Notes: a model not told the origin generated them from the letters alone. A stretch of 28,541 nucleotides of DNA from 2-01-FULL-41-14 sp046317875 (GCA_046317875.1 JBKCVN010000004.1:1-28541); one strand, 5' to 3'. Counted from the first letter of the stretch, positions 7,278 through 16,473 are shown. Program-made: numbers and translations.

Positions 7278-9093
7278 TTTGGGCCGTGGCCTGACTAATG
7301 CCCGTTACTTTTTTCAAATCGGCCACCCCTGCTTCTGAAATGGCTTTGACCGACCCGAAATGCTGCAGTAGGTCTTTTTTCCGTTTAGGTCCGATCCCCG
7401 CAATTTGGTCCAGTTGCGACACCGTCATCCCTTTCTGTTTTTTCTGACGGTGGGTCCCAATCACAAATCGATGGGATTCATCCCGCAACCGTTGCAGATA
7501 ATATAAAACAGGGTCGGTGTGCTCTAATGAAAAAGGTGGTTGATTGGGCAGGAAAAATCTTTCGCGCCCCGCATTGCGGTCAGGCCCTTTGGCAATGGCC
7601 ACTAGGGGGATATGCATCACACCCAAGTCCTGCATCACCTCCATCACAGAGGACAACTGGCCCCTTCCCCCATCTAAAATCACCAGATCCGGAAATTGTT
7701 CCGGCGCTGCATTTTTAAACCGACGTTCTAACACCTCACGCATCATGGCATAGTCATCACCGCCATGCTGGTGGCCGTCCACTCTTTTGATTGAGAACTT
7801 ACGATACGATTTTTTATCAAAGCCTTCAGGGGTGGCTACAATCATGGCCCCATAGGCCTGTTTCCCTTGGTTGTGACTGTTATCATAAACCTCAATCCGT
7901 TGGGGCGGATGTGCCAACCCAAACACCCGGGCCACCCCTTCCAACAATTGAGTAGTGGTCCCCACATCCGCCAGTTTTGCAGCCAGGGCCTCTAGAGCAT
8001 TTTTCTCGGCTTGATGCACCAGCTGCAACCGAAAGCTCCGTTGAGGGACGCTGATATAAACATGATAAGGAACACCCTCCGAGAAAAGCTGTTGAAATTC
8101 TTCTTGGTTGGGTATTTTTTTATTTAATAGAATTTGCTTCGGGGGTTCTCGGTCGCCATAAAACCAGGTCAAGAAGGCTTCCAGAATCTCTTCGTCTGTA
8201 TCCAGCACATCATGTTTGGGAAAGAAAGAACGGCTTCCATAATTGGCCCCATTCCTGAAAAAGAAAACTTGAATCGCTACCTTGCCATGCAGTCGTGCCA
8301 ATGCCACCACATCCACATCATCAATCCCCTGCAGGTAAACACCTTGTTCCTCTTGGGTTTTGGTTAAAACTTGAATTTGGTCCCGTAAAATGGCGGCTTG
8401 TTCATAGTGTCGTTCTTGACTGGCGGATTCCATTTTCTGGGCCAGTGTTTTTTGCAGATCATGGGTTTTCCCCATTAAAAATTGCCGGGTTTGGGCTACT
8501 TGCTCCTCATACCCCTCGGGTGATACGCGATTGGTACAGGGACCCGTGCATCGTCTAATGTAGTATTGCAAACAGGGCCGCGTGCGGTTCTTATAAACAG
8601 AGTCCACACAAGTTCTCAGCTTAAAAACCCGTGCCAGAATTTCTAATGTTTCCCGCACAGCCTGGCCCGAGGCAAAGGGACCAAAATAATCCCCCTCCAA
8701 ATTTTTAGCGCCCCGATGCACCACCAAGCGCGAAGGCAATTCACCTTTGGTCAGCAAAATATAGGGGAAGGATTTGTCATCCCGGAACAGAATATTATAC
8801 CGAGGCTTCAAGCTTTTAATCAGATTCACTTCCAGCAGCAAAGCCTCGGCCTCGGTATGGGTGGTGATAAATTCCATGGATCGTGTGAAGGAAATCATGC
8901 GCTGGATACGAACCGTCTGTTTTTCTGGCCGTGTATAGTTAACCACCCGCTTCTTCAGATTTTTGGCTTTGCCGATATATAGAACATCTCCCCCTTCAGC
9001 TATCATCCGGTACACACCGGGCGCAGAAGTCAGGGTTTTAACGTAACCCGCAATAATGTCCACACCCTGGGGGCGTAATGGTTTTTTTTGCAT
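7255..9093 (-). CDS. uvrC: UvrABC excinuclease subunit C
   Basis: UvrC makes the two incisions flanking a DNA lesion during nucleotide excision repair, after handover by UvrA and UvrB. The 612-residue protein is of family length. It has an N-terminal GIY-YIG nuclease (SAPGVYRM and DVLYIGKAKNLKKRV, about residues 23-48), the RTRPCLQYYIRRCTGPC cysteine region, a UVR UvrB-binding motif (ERHYEQAAILRDQIQVL), the RNase H-like C-terminal nuclease (IEVYDNSHNQG and LVILDGGRGQLSS) and tandem helix-hairpin-helix motifs at the end (LDQIAGIGPKRKKDLLQHFG). It lies downstream of trmL and pgsA on the same strand; a uvrC-pgsA association is common in proteobacteria. It looks intact. Confidence 0.97.
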   Translation of the reverse strand: MQKKPLRPQGVDIIAGYVKTLTSAPGVYRMIAEGGDVLYIGKAKNLKKRVVNYTRPEKQTVRIQRMISFTRSMEFITTHTEAEALLLEVNLIKSLKPRYNILFRDDKSFPYILLTKGELPSRLVVHRGAKNLEGDYFGPFASGQAVRETLEILARVFKLRTCVDSVYKNRTRPCLQYYIRRCTGPCTNRVSPEGYEEQVAQTRQFLMGKTHDLQKTLAQKMESASQERHYEQAAILRDQIQVLTKTQEEQGVYLQGIDDVDVVALARLHGKVAIQVFFFRNGANYGSRSFFPKHDVLDTDEEILEAFLTWFYGDREPPKQILLNKKIPNQEEFQQLFSEGVPYHVYISVPQRSFRLQLVHQAEKNALEALAAKLADVGTTTQLLEGVARVFGLAHPPQRIEVYDNSHNQGKQAYGAMIVATPEGFDKKSYRKFSIKRVDGHQHGGDDYAMMREVLERRFKNAAPEQFPDLVILDGGRGQLSSVMEVMQDLGVMHIPLVAIAKGPDRNAGRERFFLPNQPPFSLEHTDPVLYYLQRLRDESHRFVIGTHRQKKQKGMTVSQLDQIAGIGPKRKKDLLQHFGSVKAISEAGVADLKKVTGISQATAQIIYDFFH

Positions 9094-9178
9094 GATTCTA
9101 TCTTAAATTCCTGCCGTTATCTTACACCAATTTAATGATTGGGCACAAATTAAGGATAAAAATATCATGATTCCTCAA

Positions 9179-9640
9179 TCAACAACTTTTCGGAAACTGA
9201 CCTGTCTGGCGCAGGGCCTCGTTTAATACCATGGCCCCTGCGATGGCCACATTCAGCGATCGCAACCCCTGCGCCATGGGAATCCGCACTCGATGATCAC
9301 AGGCCTGAAAAACCGAATCGGGCAGACCATCCCCCTCTTGGCCCAACAGTAACAAGTCGTTGGGTTCAAATTGGAAATCTATATGGGTTACATGACCCTT
9401 GCCATCCAAGGCAATCAGACGCCCTGGGGGTTTTTCTTGTAAAAACAACTCCCATGATCCATGACGACGAATTTCAACATGCTCTAAATAATCCATGCCC
9501 GATCGCCGTAATTTTTTATCCGTAAAGGTAAATCCACAGGGTTCGATGATATGAAAGGGAATATCCATGCAGGCCGCAAGGCGCAATAGGGTTCCCGTAT
9601 TTTGGGCAATCTCGGGTTGATAAAGGCACAAACGCGTCAT
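9179..9640 (-). CDS. trmL: tRNA (cytidine/uridine-34 2'-O)-methyltransferase
   Basis: TrmL, a SPOUT methyltransferase, uses S-adenosylmethionine to methylate the ribose of the wobble base in tRNA-Leu isoacceptors. The 153-residue protein matches the compact YibK/TrmL length and has the family blocks: LYQPEIAQNTGTLLRLAACM (about 6-25), the middle LRRSGMDYLEH, the SAM-binding knot segments LLLLGQEGDGLP and RIPMAQGLRSLNVAIAGAMVL. Its ATG overlaps the end of pgsA by four bases (ATGA), so the two are almost certainly translated from one message. The C-terminus (RQTGQFPKSC) is ordinary. Confidence 0.93.
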   Translation of the reverse strand: MTRLCLYQPEIAQNTGTLLRLAACMDIPFHIIEPCGFTFTDKKLRRSGMDYLEHVEIRRHGSWELFLQEKPPGRLIALDGKGHVTHIDFQFEPNDLLLLGQEGDGLPDSVFQACDHRVRIPMAQGLRSLNVAIAGAMVLNEALRQTGQFPKSC

Positions 9641-10188
9641 GGGTTAATAATCGATCGGCCCTTCAGCCAATATTCATACCCCGAGATAAGAGATAAAATG
9701 GCTGCCACCCACAATAGAACTACTCCTAATTCGTGGAAGCCCCAAATATATTTCTTGGGTCCATCAGCCAATAAATAAGAAAGGCTGATCATCTGCACCC
9801 CTGTTTTCCATTTAGCCAAAGCACTGACGGGGACCTGAACTTTTTCAAGGGATAAATGCTCCCGCAACCCGGAAATAAAAATCTCACGCGCCAAAATGAT
9901 GAGTGCCGGTAACAAGGCCATATATCCATCCAGACGCCCTGTCCCCGCCAACATCACAATGGTCACTGAAATAAGAAGTTTGTCGGCAATGGGGTCTAAA
10001 AATTTGCCTAAAGGGGATACTTGGTTAAACTTACGCGCCACAATCCCATCGAAATAATCGGTTAAGCACGCAGTTAAATAAAGTGCCACCGCCGCCCCAT
10101 TCGCCCAAATGGCATTACTATAAAACATCCACACAAAAGGGATGATTAAAAAAATTCGGCCAATGGTTAAAGTATTTGCAATATTCAT
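9637..10188 (-). CDS. pgsA: CDP-diacylglycerol-glycerol-3-phosphate 3-phosphatidyltransferase
   Basis: PgsA makes phosphatidylglycerol phosphate, the committed step toward phosphatidylglycerol and cardiolipin, in the inner membrane. The 183-residue protein has the complete CDP-alcohol phosphotransferase motif D47-G-x2-A51-R52-x8-G61-x3-D65-x3-D69 (DGIVARKFNQVSPLGKFLDPIAD) and several membrane helices, with the typical N-terminus MNIANTLTIGRIFLIIPF. It is the first gene of a minus-strand group with trmL (4-base overlap) and uvrC (85 bases beyond trmL). Confidence 0.96.
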   Translation of the reverse strand: MNIANTLTIGRIFLIIPFVWMFYSNAIWANGAAVALYLTACLTDYFDGIVARKFNQVSPLGKFLDPIADKLLISVTIVMLAGTGRLDGYMALLPALIILAREIFISGLREHLSLEKVQVPVSALAKWKTGVQMISLSYLLADGPKKYIWGFHELGVVLLWVAAILSLISGYEYWLKGRSIINP

Positions 10189-10362
10189 AGCTCATAAATT
10201 TATCATAAAATATAGGGAAGCCCAACCAAAATGAAGCCATTTTTGGGTCATTATTTTTCAGTATTTAGGTAATCATCAACATAATAACATGTATTTTCAT
10301 CACTGAATGTTCATATAAAACAATTTAATAAAATAACTTTAAATACTAAGGTTTTGTGATAT

Positions 10363-10986
10363 ATGAAAAAAGTAATTAAATGGTTTATATGCAGGTTGGT
10401 CTTTCTGTTTTTATGGGTGTTCTGGCCTGTCCCAGGTCTGACGTCTGTATCCGACCAAGAATTTTGGGCCCGATTTGAATAAGTTCACCCTTTCGGGCGG
10501 GTTCATGAAAAAGGCCTCACAGGCAAAGATGTTCAGGTGGCCGTAATAGAAAATAATTTTCCTCCAGATTGTACGGGGTTTGATCACAGCAAGCGTCACC
10601 TATATGATTCAACCATTGCTCCACAACCCTATACCCCTGAGGCTGTTCTTATTAATCCAAACCCTTATCCAGCTGAAGAGGACTATTTCTTTAATAGTTT
10701 TTACCAATTAAATCGCGGGCTCAGAACATGGTTACAAGGCAAAGAACCTCGTTCTTTTCCTTCTGGTCATAAGATGGGGGGTACTCATGCTACTCAGGTC
10801 GCTGGGTTACTTATCGCTGATAAAAATGAGTCATTTCCCGGGGGGTGTGCCCCTAATCTAAGAGTGCACATTTATGTCCGAGACAAGTTTATGTCTAAAA
10901 TGGTTTCTGATTATTCCGAACTCTCTCCTCATCACGGTACCGGTCTTCTTCCGCTGGAAGAAACACTGAAAAAAATCATTGCTTGA
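10363..10986 (+). pseudogene. Remnant of a second subtilisin-like protease
   Basis: The frame begins at ATG 10363 with a hydrophobic signal segment (residues about 4-25) and is interrupted by TAA at 10480-10482 (codon 40). It then continues with GLTGKDVQVAVIENNFPP, the first subtilase core strand, with Glu where the catalytic Asp belongs, as in the gene at 5970. The His motif follows as MGGTHATQVAGLLIAD. The frame ends with TGA at 10984-10986, and no serine motif (GTSxASP) is found downstream. The next 70 bases in another frame (CFISISNNSFI) look like the following subtilase strand, so a frameshift and then a deletion are likely. With two catalytic elements missing it should be inactive as a protease. 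Confidence 0.72.
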
Positions 10987-11759
10987 GAAAGAACCTTGGA
11001 AGAAAATGTTTTATAAGCATTTCTAACAATTCTTTCATTATAACCCCCTTTTTGAGAGTGAAGGTTTTGATACAAAATTCCACAAGGAAGGAACCCCCTA
11101 CGATTTATGGGCTAAGCCATCGGAACCAATTATGGCATACCCGACTCGATGAAATATTACCCACCGCGAAAAATGCTTTGATTATGGTAGGCATCGCCCA
11201 TTTGGCCGGAGAAACAGGCTTGTTGAACTTTTTTTATGAAAAAGGGGCCCGTATTTCTCATTTATGGGCGAGCGACTCCTCTTCTCTTTTAACAGAAAAA
11301 CCTCTCTATATTACAGGGCCCACCCTTTTTGAAAGAGTGACTCCTGAAAGGCCCCTTGCTCTTCAACTGTGGGCAGATTATTTTCTGGCATCTCAAATTC
11401 CTGGAATCAACTCTATTGGGTTATGGACCCTCATTCCTTTACCTTTAGGAGAGGATTATAATCCATTTTCGTCAGGCACTATATTCGATATAGATTTAGA
11501 TGCTTTTACCGTTCCCGCAGATATTTGGAGCTTGCCAGCCGGTTCTTGGTATCCAATTTATGAAAATAATGTCTGTTATCATTTAACTTGGACGTCCCAA
11601 TATTTTCCCCTTTCAAAGTCAGAAGAGGCAGACAGCCATATTTTAACTAAGTATGTCTCCGAAGGAAATTACACCTGTGAAGTCCATTCTGTATCCCCTG
11701 AAGGGCTTTTTGCACCCCGTGAACCAAAAACAACTTTTACTTTATCGCGGCAAGACTAA
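10983..11759 (+). CDS. TraB/GumN-like C-terminal fragment with an unknown extension
   Basis: The open frame could start at TTG 10983. Its first 35 or so residues look like shifted subtilase sequence. From about residue 45 it matches the C-terminal half of the TraB/GumN (PrgY) family: LSHRNQLWHTRLDEIL, then NALIMVGIAHLAGETGLLNFFYEKGARI, containing the conserved VGxxHLxGExGLL. The N-terminal half of that family, with its first GxxH motif, is absent. About 165 further residues (PLALQLWADYFLASQ... to the end) match nothing I know. There is no convincing ribosome site, and the gene sits directly on the broken subtilase. It is probably a rearranged fragment and may not be expressed. Confidence 0.5.
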   Translation: MRKNLGRKCFISISNNSFIITPFLRVKVLIQNSTRKEPPTIYGLSHRNQLWHTRLDEILPTAKNALIMVGIAHLAGETGLLNFFYEKGARISHLWASDSSSLLTEKPLYITGPTLFERVTPERPLALQLWADYFLASQIPGINSIGLWTLIPLPLGEDYNPFSSGTIFDIDLDAFTVPADIWSLPAGSWYPIYENNVCYHLTWTSQYFPLSKSEEADSHILTKYVSEGNYTCEVHSVSPEGLFAPREPKTTFTLSRQD

Positions 11760-11817
11760 AAAGATGTAGGCTTTCACCTTGAAAAATCCTTGAAAACCCC
11801 CCATATAATACAGGACT

Positions 11818-12948
11818 ATGAAACAATTAAATTGGATAGACTTAGGCTTCCCGCCTCCCTCGAAAGAAACCCGCGTGGTGGTGGCCATGTCGGGTGGAGT
11901 GGATAGTTCTGTCACCGCTTCCCTTTTGGCCGAGGCCGGGTATGATGTGGTGGGCATTACGCTACAGCTTTATGATCACGGCATGGCCGTGGGTAAAGCC
12001 AAAGCGTGTTGTGCCGGCCAGGATATTTATGATGCGGCCCAAGTGGCCCAAAAAATGGGATTCCCCCATTATGTGTTGGACTACGAATCGGTTTTCAAAC
12101 AACAAGTGATTGACGATTTTGCCGATAGTTACCTGCGCGGCGAGACCCCCATCCCCTGCATCCAATGCAACCAACAGGTCAAGTTCAAAGACTTGCTGAC
12201 CACCGCCAAAGATTTGGGGGGCCATTGCTTGGTAACCGGGCATTATGTGCAAAGACTGAACCCAAACGGCAAGGCTGAATTGCACCAAGCATTAGATCCC
12301 AGCAAAGATCAAAGTTATTTTCTTTTTGCCACCCAACAGGCTGAACTTGACTATTTACGGTTTCCCTTAGGGGGCCTAACCAAAGCCGAGACGCGCCAAC
12401 ATGCCCAACGCTTTGGACTGTCGGTGGCCGATAAGCCCGATTCCCAAGACATCTGTTTCGTCCCCAACGGGAATTATGCCGAGGTGGTTCAAAAGTTACG
12501 CCCTGGCGCCGCCGAACCCGGGAATATTATACATGTGGATGGCACGGTTCTGGGGCGTCACCCCGGCATTATTCATTACACCATTGGCCAACGAAAGGGT
12601 CTAGGTATTGGGGGCTCGGAAGAACCCCTGTACGTAGTCAGTCTTAATGAAAAGACAAAAGAGGTCATCGTTGGCCCCAAAGCCCATCTAGCCAAGCAAG
12701 AAATTAAGATTCAACGGGTAAATTGGTTAGGTGAACCTCTCTCAGGCCCTTTGGATTGTACGGTCAAGATTCGGTCCTCCCAATCCCCCTTACGGGCCAT
12801 CCTTACCCTTAATGGCTCCCAGGGCACGGTGGCCCTAGCACAGCCCGAATATGGCGTCTCTCCCGGGCAAGCCTGCGTGTTCTACGAAGGTGCCCGTGTG
12901 CTGGGTGGGGGTTGGATTATAAACTCTCCCCAGCCAACAGAAGCATAA
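11818..12948 (+). CDS. mnmA: tRNA-specific 2-thiouridylase MnmA
   Basis: MnmA adds sulfur to uridine-34 of tRNA-Lys, -Glu and -Gln, using ATP and sulfur relayed from a cysteine desulfurase. The 376-residue protein has the ATP-pyrophosphatase loop SGGVDSS (25-31), the Cys pair region PCIQCNQQVKF (Cys114, Cys117; the latter aligns with the E. coli catalytic Cys in CNKEIKF) and the second catalytic cysteine in SQDICFVP (Cys213), followed by the HYTIGQRKGLGIGG segment and a C-terminal beta domain. It appears complete. The upstream 58 bases are AT-rich and separate it from the TraB/GumN-like fragment. Confidence 0.97.
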   Translation: MKQLNWIDLGFPPPSKETRVVVAMSGGVDSSVTASLLAEAGYDVVGITLQLYDHGMAVGKAKACCAGQDIYDAAQVAQKMGFPHYVLDYESVFKQQVIDDFADSYLRGETPIPCIQCNQQVKFKDLLTTAKDLGGHCLVTGHYVQRLNPNGKAELHQALDPSKDQSYFLFATQQAELDYLRFPLGGLTKAETRQHAQRFGLSVADKPDSQDICFVPNGNYAEVVQKLRPGAAEPGNIIHVDGTVLGRHPGIIHYTIGQRKGLGIGGSEEPLYVVSLNEKTKEVIVGPKAHLAKQEIKIQRVNWLGEPLSGPLDCTVKIRSSQSPLRAILTLNGSQGTVALAQPEYGVSPGQACVFYEGARVLGGGWIINSPQPTEA

Positions 12949-12984
12949 TTAACGCTGTGATTCTTAATAATCTTAGAACTCCAT

Positions 12985-13012
12985 AAAAAAAGCCCCCTTT
13001 CGGAGGCTTTCT
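12985..13012. terminator. Bidirectional Rho-independent terminator between convergent genes
   Basis: AAAGCCCCC (12989-12997) pairs with GGAGGCTTT (13002-13010) with one mismatch over a TTTC loop, with A run before and T-rich end after. It serves mnmA on the plus strand and could serve the gene at 13049-14893 on the minus strand. Confidence 0.8.
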
Positions 13013-13048
13013 GCTGATTATGGAAGACTGTCGTCTTAGAACCATACC

Positions 13049-14893
13049 TTAGCTTAGATGCCAGAATGGTTTTTGAACCGCTGCATCTGCCGCCTCTTTT
13101 TCTTTCTTCATCGAGGTAAGAATAGATTCAATTTTTGCATGATTATCCCTGCTTTTTCCAAAATAATCCGATGCAAAGATAGGGTTAGCCGTGCTCGTCG
13201 ACAAGATCCCTGGGCTCATCATCCCAACAGCGGTGGTTTCAAAAAAGTCTAAAACACTAGTCAATTCTTTTTTCAAAATCTTATAATAAGCAGCAACCAC
13301 AGGCTTATTTTTTTCTGGGTTATCGCTCAAAACGGGATGAGAAATGTCAAATCCTAAGAACTTAAGCAACTTGCCATAATCTTCGTTTGTGGCCAAAATT
13401 GTTTTATTGCTGGGGTGGGATACCACAAATCTCTTTCCATTCTTTAATCTGATGTCAAGATCTGTCCCATAAGGGGTTGTCTGAATTTTAACCTCATGGA
13501 TGTTCTCATTCAAATATTTCTTTGCTTTAGCCTCTGAATATTCCATCTTATACTTTTCCGCATTCCATTCTTGAAAGACATGGCCCATATGATCTTCTTT
13601 CAGTCTTTGAGCGATCTTAGGAATAGATCTTTGGAAAATTTCTGCCTCTGTTAAGGGTGTGTTTCCTGTTCCAAAGTCTGTATTCAAAGGATCAATAGAC
13701 ATGGAAAAACTGCCATTCACAGCATCGCGCACAGTTCTTAAGTGAAGACATAAAATTTCATCCACATTAGATGTTTCATACATCTCGGTTTGAAAAAAAG
13801 GAAATTCATGAAGGGCCAGGAAAAAACCCACCAGCATTTTCTTATAAGCCTCTTCATTTCCTTGCATCAAAAGGCCTGTGGTTTGTTGATAAAGATACTC
13901 ATACATCCCCAGGACAGATTCGTATTGGCGCGCTAATAGGGGTCTGACTTTCTTAGAAAACTCTTGCACGCTAAGGTTTTGAAGGGGGGCGCGGCTTAAA
14001 ACCTGATCTACCCACGGTTTGAACTGGCGCCCATCTCTGGAAAGTTCTCCATGAAATTTATCATGCCATGCCAACGCCCCAGGGGTCATGGGCATGCCAT
14101 GTACCTGGACTGTTTCATGTGTTAATCCAATAGGGCCAACATCTTGGATAAAAGATCTAACTAGAAAAGCCAAACCTAACTCGCCAGCATTCACCACATG
14201 GGTAATATGGAGTCTCGTCACACCCGCTTGAAACCTATCTAAACAATTTGAGTCTACAGAGTTTTCATAGATAGCACGAGTCGTTTCATCTCTCTGCTCT
14301 TCAAAGAAATCCTCTTCCTTTCTTTTCATGTTTGCATCTAACAATCCTCGGCCCACAAAAAACGTATCAGCTAATCCAGTGGCAGACTCATCCAACAGCC
14401 ATAATTTCCCTTGTTGCGCTGCCATGTTAATGTCACGATATTGGCCGTTTCCCCTTAGGTGATCAAAAATGAATCTCTCCAACCCACTTTCTCTACCCAG
14501 GCCCAAAGTCTGGGCCTTGATCAGACACGCATCACGAATATCCGCAGGAGAGACCCTTTCTGGAATAGCCACATCAGGGGCGAACTTTCGAAAAATAGCA
14601 ACAGCATGCCTTTGAAAAGCTGTTTTCTCGGAAGATAGAATATGTGCAGGGTCCTGTTGTATGGCCCTACGAAACATATTAACCAAAGAAAAATCAACAC
14701 TCTCCATCCCCAAAAAATAAGGGGCATGCTTTGACTCGGCCAAGCCACGTTCCCACATGTCAAAGGGGATTGATATTTGTTTGGTCAGGAGAGCTGTGGG
14801 CCGACGATTTAACTCACTCTCTTCTGTCGCCGCCATTACCCCCTGGGCAATGATCAAGCTTGTACAAATCACTCTGGTTATCTTGTGAAACAT
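13049..14893 (-). CDS. Large exported protein of unknown function
   Basis: This 614-residue protein has a signal peptide (MFHKITRVICTSLIIAQGVMAA). The mature part is soluble, probably mostly alpha-helical, with a beta-like patch near residues 480-520 (EVKIQTTPYGTDLDIRLKNG). Noticeable but unassigned motifs are WHDKFHGELSRDG (about 285-297, two His near acidic residues) and NCLDRFQAG (about 220). I recognise no family. It is followed downstream by the two-way terminator at 12985 and lies 78 bases downstream of another exported protein gene (14972-15796) on the same strand, so the two may form an operon. Base composition is AT-richer than in the core genes nearby. A secreted effector role is inference. 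Confidence 0.8.
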   Translation of the reverse strand: MFHKITRVICTSLIIAQGVMAATEESELNRRPTALLTKQISIPFDMWERGLAESKHAPYFLGMESVDFSLVNMFRRAIQQDPAHILSSEKTAFQRHAVAIFRKFAPDVAIPERVSPADIRDACLIKAQTLGLGRESGLERFIFDHLRGNGQYRDINMAAQQGKLWLLDESATGLADTFFVGRGLLDANMKRKEEDFFEEQRDETTRAIYENSVDSNCLDRFQAGVTRLHITHVVNAGELGLAFLVRSFIQDVGPIGLTHETVQVHGMPMTPGALAWHDKFHGELSRDGRQFKPWVDQVLSRAPLQNLSVQEFSKKVRPLLARQYESVLGMYEYLYQQTTGLLMQGNEEAYKKMLVGFFLALHEFPFFQTEMYETSNVDEILCLHLRTVRDAVNGSFSMSIDPLNTDFGTGNTPLTEAEIFQRSIPKIAQRLKEDHMGHVFQEWNAEKYKMEYSEAKAKKYLNENIHEVKIQTTPYGTDLDIRLKNGKRFVVSHPSNKTILATNEDYGKLLKFLGFDISHPVLSDNPEKNKPVVAAYYKILKKELTSVLDFFETTAVGMMSPGILSTSTANPIFASDYFGKSRDNHAKIESILTSMKKEKEAADAAVQKPFWHLS

Positions 14894-14971
14894 GGCAATA
14901 ATTCCTTATAAAAAATGGATATAAAATATTATTTAAAACAAATACAGTCGAAACAGTACTTTTTCAACGAT

Positions 14972-15796
14972 TTATTTTAAGTATTTTTCTAATGAATCCC
15001 CTGAGAAAGCTGATCCATCCAGGGGGGTATATGTGGCCAAGAAAACATCCCGTTGAATAAGCCTTGCTGCTTGACCGTCTTGTTTCAGGATCACAGCCCC
15101 ATCAGAAAAAACCTGGGGTGTGCCAGCTGGGCCCTGGAACGATCCCGATCCAGCCAGATAAAGGGCCTGGCATATGTCCCTATTCTTCACATAAAGACCC
15201 AAAGGGTACTCTGGCACCCCACTCCACTGGGCAGAAGCTTGCATGTTCTTGGATACATATCCCACGGTTGTATCATACATGTCTTCTAGGCCAAATTTGA
15301 TGCGGATACTTTCAAGAATTTCCTTCAACTGGGAAACCTTAAGACCCAATTTCTTCTCGGTACGTACCTTACCTTGTAATTGTTCTAGCTCCAGGCCCAA
15401 AGAAGCGGCCATATGAGTTAAAATATTTTGAGCCATCTTTCCGTCGACATTATTCAGCACCACAACGGCCCCACCATCCACCAGTGTGTCTGCACGGGCA
15501 CCCTGCCAAGATTTATCTTTCCCGTTCCAGAAAACAATCCCCTTTCCTTCCAAAGGCTTTTTCTCGTAGTTCGTCAAAGGTACTTGGGGGTCAGTGCCGG
15601 GCACAAAAAACTCATCGCACTCTTCTTCTGGGCATACTTCCACAGGAATAACAAACTTAGAAGCATTCGAAATAACAGGCCGGGCCTGGGAAAAATCCAG
15701 CTGATCCAGCTGCCAAGCGGGCGTTGAAGACGCAGCAGAAGCAACAGAGGAATAAAGAGATGAAACAAACAATAAAAAAGATAAATAAATATACAT
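14972..15796 (-). CDS. Exported protein of unknown function
   Basis: This 274-residue protein has a signal peptide (MYIYLSFLLFVSSLYSSVASAA). Close to the mature N-terminus lies an acidic cysteine pair (VCPEEECDEFF, about 53-63). A beta-rich segment follows (GKGIVFWNGKDKSWQG, then DTLVDGGAVVVLNNVDG), then a helical segment with a possible short coiled coil (LGLELEQLQGKVRTEKK), and a C-terminal half with GLYVKNRDICQALYLAGSG and a second similar beta block (VFSDGAVILKQDGQ). The SDGAV(I/V) / VDGGAVVV similarity hints at an internal duplication. No family recognised. It precedes the 614-residue exported protein gene on the same strand. Confidence 0.78.
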   Translation of the reverse strand: MYIYLSFLLFVSSLYSSVASAASSTPAWQLDQLDFSQARPVISNASKFVIPVEVCPEEECDEFFVPGTDPQVPLTNYEKKPLEGKGIVFWNGKDKSWQGARADTLVDGGAVVVLNNVDGKMAQNILTHMAASLGLELEQLQGKVRTEKKLGLKVSQLKEILESIRIKFGLEDMYDTTVGYVSKNMQASAQWSGVPEYPLGLYVKNRDICQALYLAGSGSFQGPAGTPQVFSDGAVILKQDGQAARLIQRDVFLATYTPLDGSAFSGDSLEKYLK

Positions 15797-15972
15797 ATTA
15801 ATACTCTACAATAAATTAAATAATAATATTTATTAGCACTAAATTTAATAAAAATAAATTAATATTTAATTAAAATACAAAACCTATATACATAATTCTT
15901 CATTTATACAATGAATATATTTCTTTTTATTTCAGAACATTCCTGGGGTAATATTCATAACCTGCTGCCAGC

Positions 15973-16146
15973 CTATGAATCTTGATCTGGGATCTCATGC
16001 GCCCATAAATTTATTCTTTTCTGAAAAGGTTCATACGGCAATAGATGTTCATCTTGCTGACGAAGAATTATTCATTCTTCTTCCTTAGAAGAAAAAGAAA
16101 AGGCCGGAATAAAAAACAAACCTAATAAAATTGATATTTTCTTCAT
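15973..16146 (-). pseudogene. Small secreted-protein gene broken by an in-frame TGA
   Basis: Reading from ATG 16146 on the minus strand gives a textbook signal peptide (MKKISILLGLFFIPAFSFSS), then KEEE and TGA at 16074-16072. The frame continues for 33 more codons (IILRQQDEHLLPYEPFQ... to IPDQDS) before TAG at 15975-15973. It is too short and degenerate to assign. The stretch 15797-15972 is strongly AT-rich, with no further gene I can support. Confidence 0.45.
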
Positions 16147-16322
16147 GTTTGGTTCCTTAGGCTCTGATAATAATCCGGGTTGATTTCTTTCTAGACTAAA
16201 CAGCTTATCTTTTAAAATTTAAAACTTCTTTGATGAATAAATTAAAAGAATCTCAGAACACCACGCACCAGAATAATCAGTTCAAAAATGAGCCCCCCCT
16301 AAAACCAAAAAAAAGGGGTCAA

Positions 16323-16349
16323 ATAAAAAAAGCCTTTTAGGAAAAGGCC
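16323..16349 (-). terminator. Rho-independent terminator of tRNA-Asp
   Basis: On the minus strand GCCTTTT (16348-16342) pairs with AAAAGGC (16338-16332) across a 3-base loop and is followed by a run of seven T. It lies about 30 bases past the 3' end of the tRNA. Confidence 0.75.
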
Positions 16350-16377
16350 GGAACATATGGAAGTTCAGAATTATAAG

Positions 16378-16454
<77 letters not shown>

Positions 16455-16473
16455 TCGCTTGAGGATGTTAAGG

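Noticed and set aside
14200..14270. NCLDR in the 614-residue exported protein as a second NEL-type CxD ligase motif
   Set aside because: The residues after it do not follow the NEL pattern, so the match to C-x-D-R is probably chance.
5578..16074. Stop-codon reassignment (UGA read as sense)
   Set aside because: The interrupting stops include TAA, TAG and TGA, the prfB frameshift site uses UGA as a stop, and core genes have no internal UGA.
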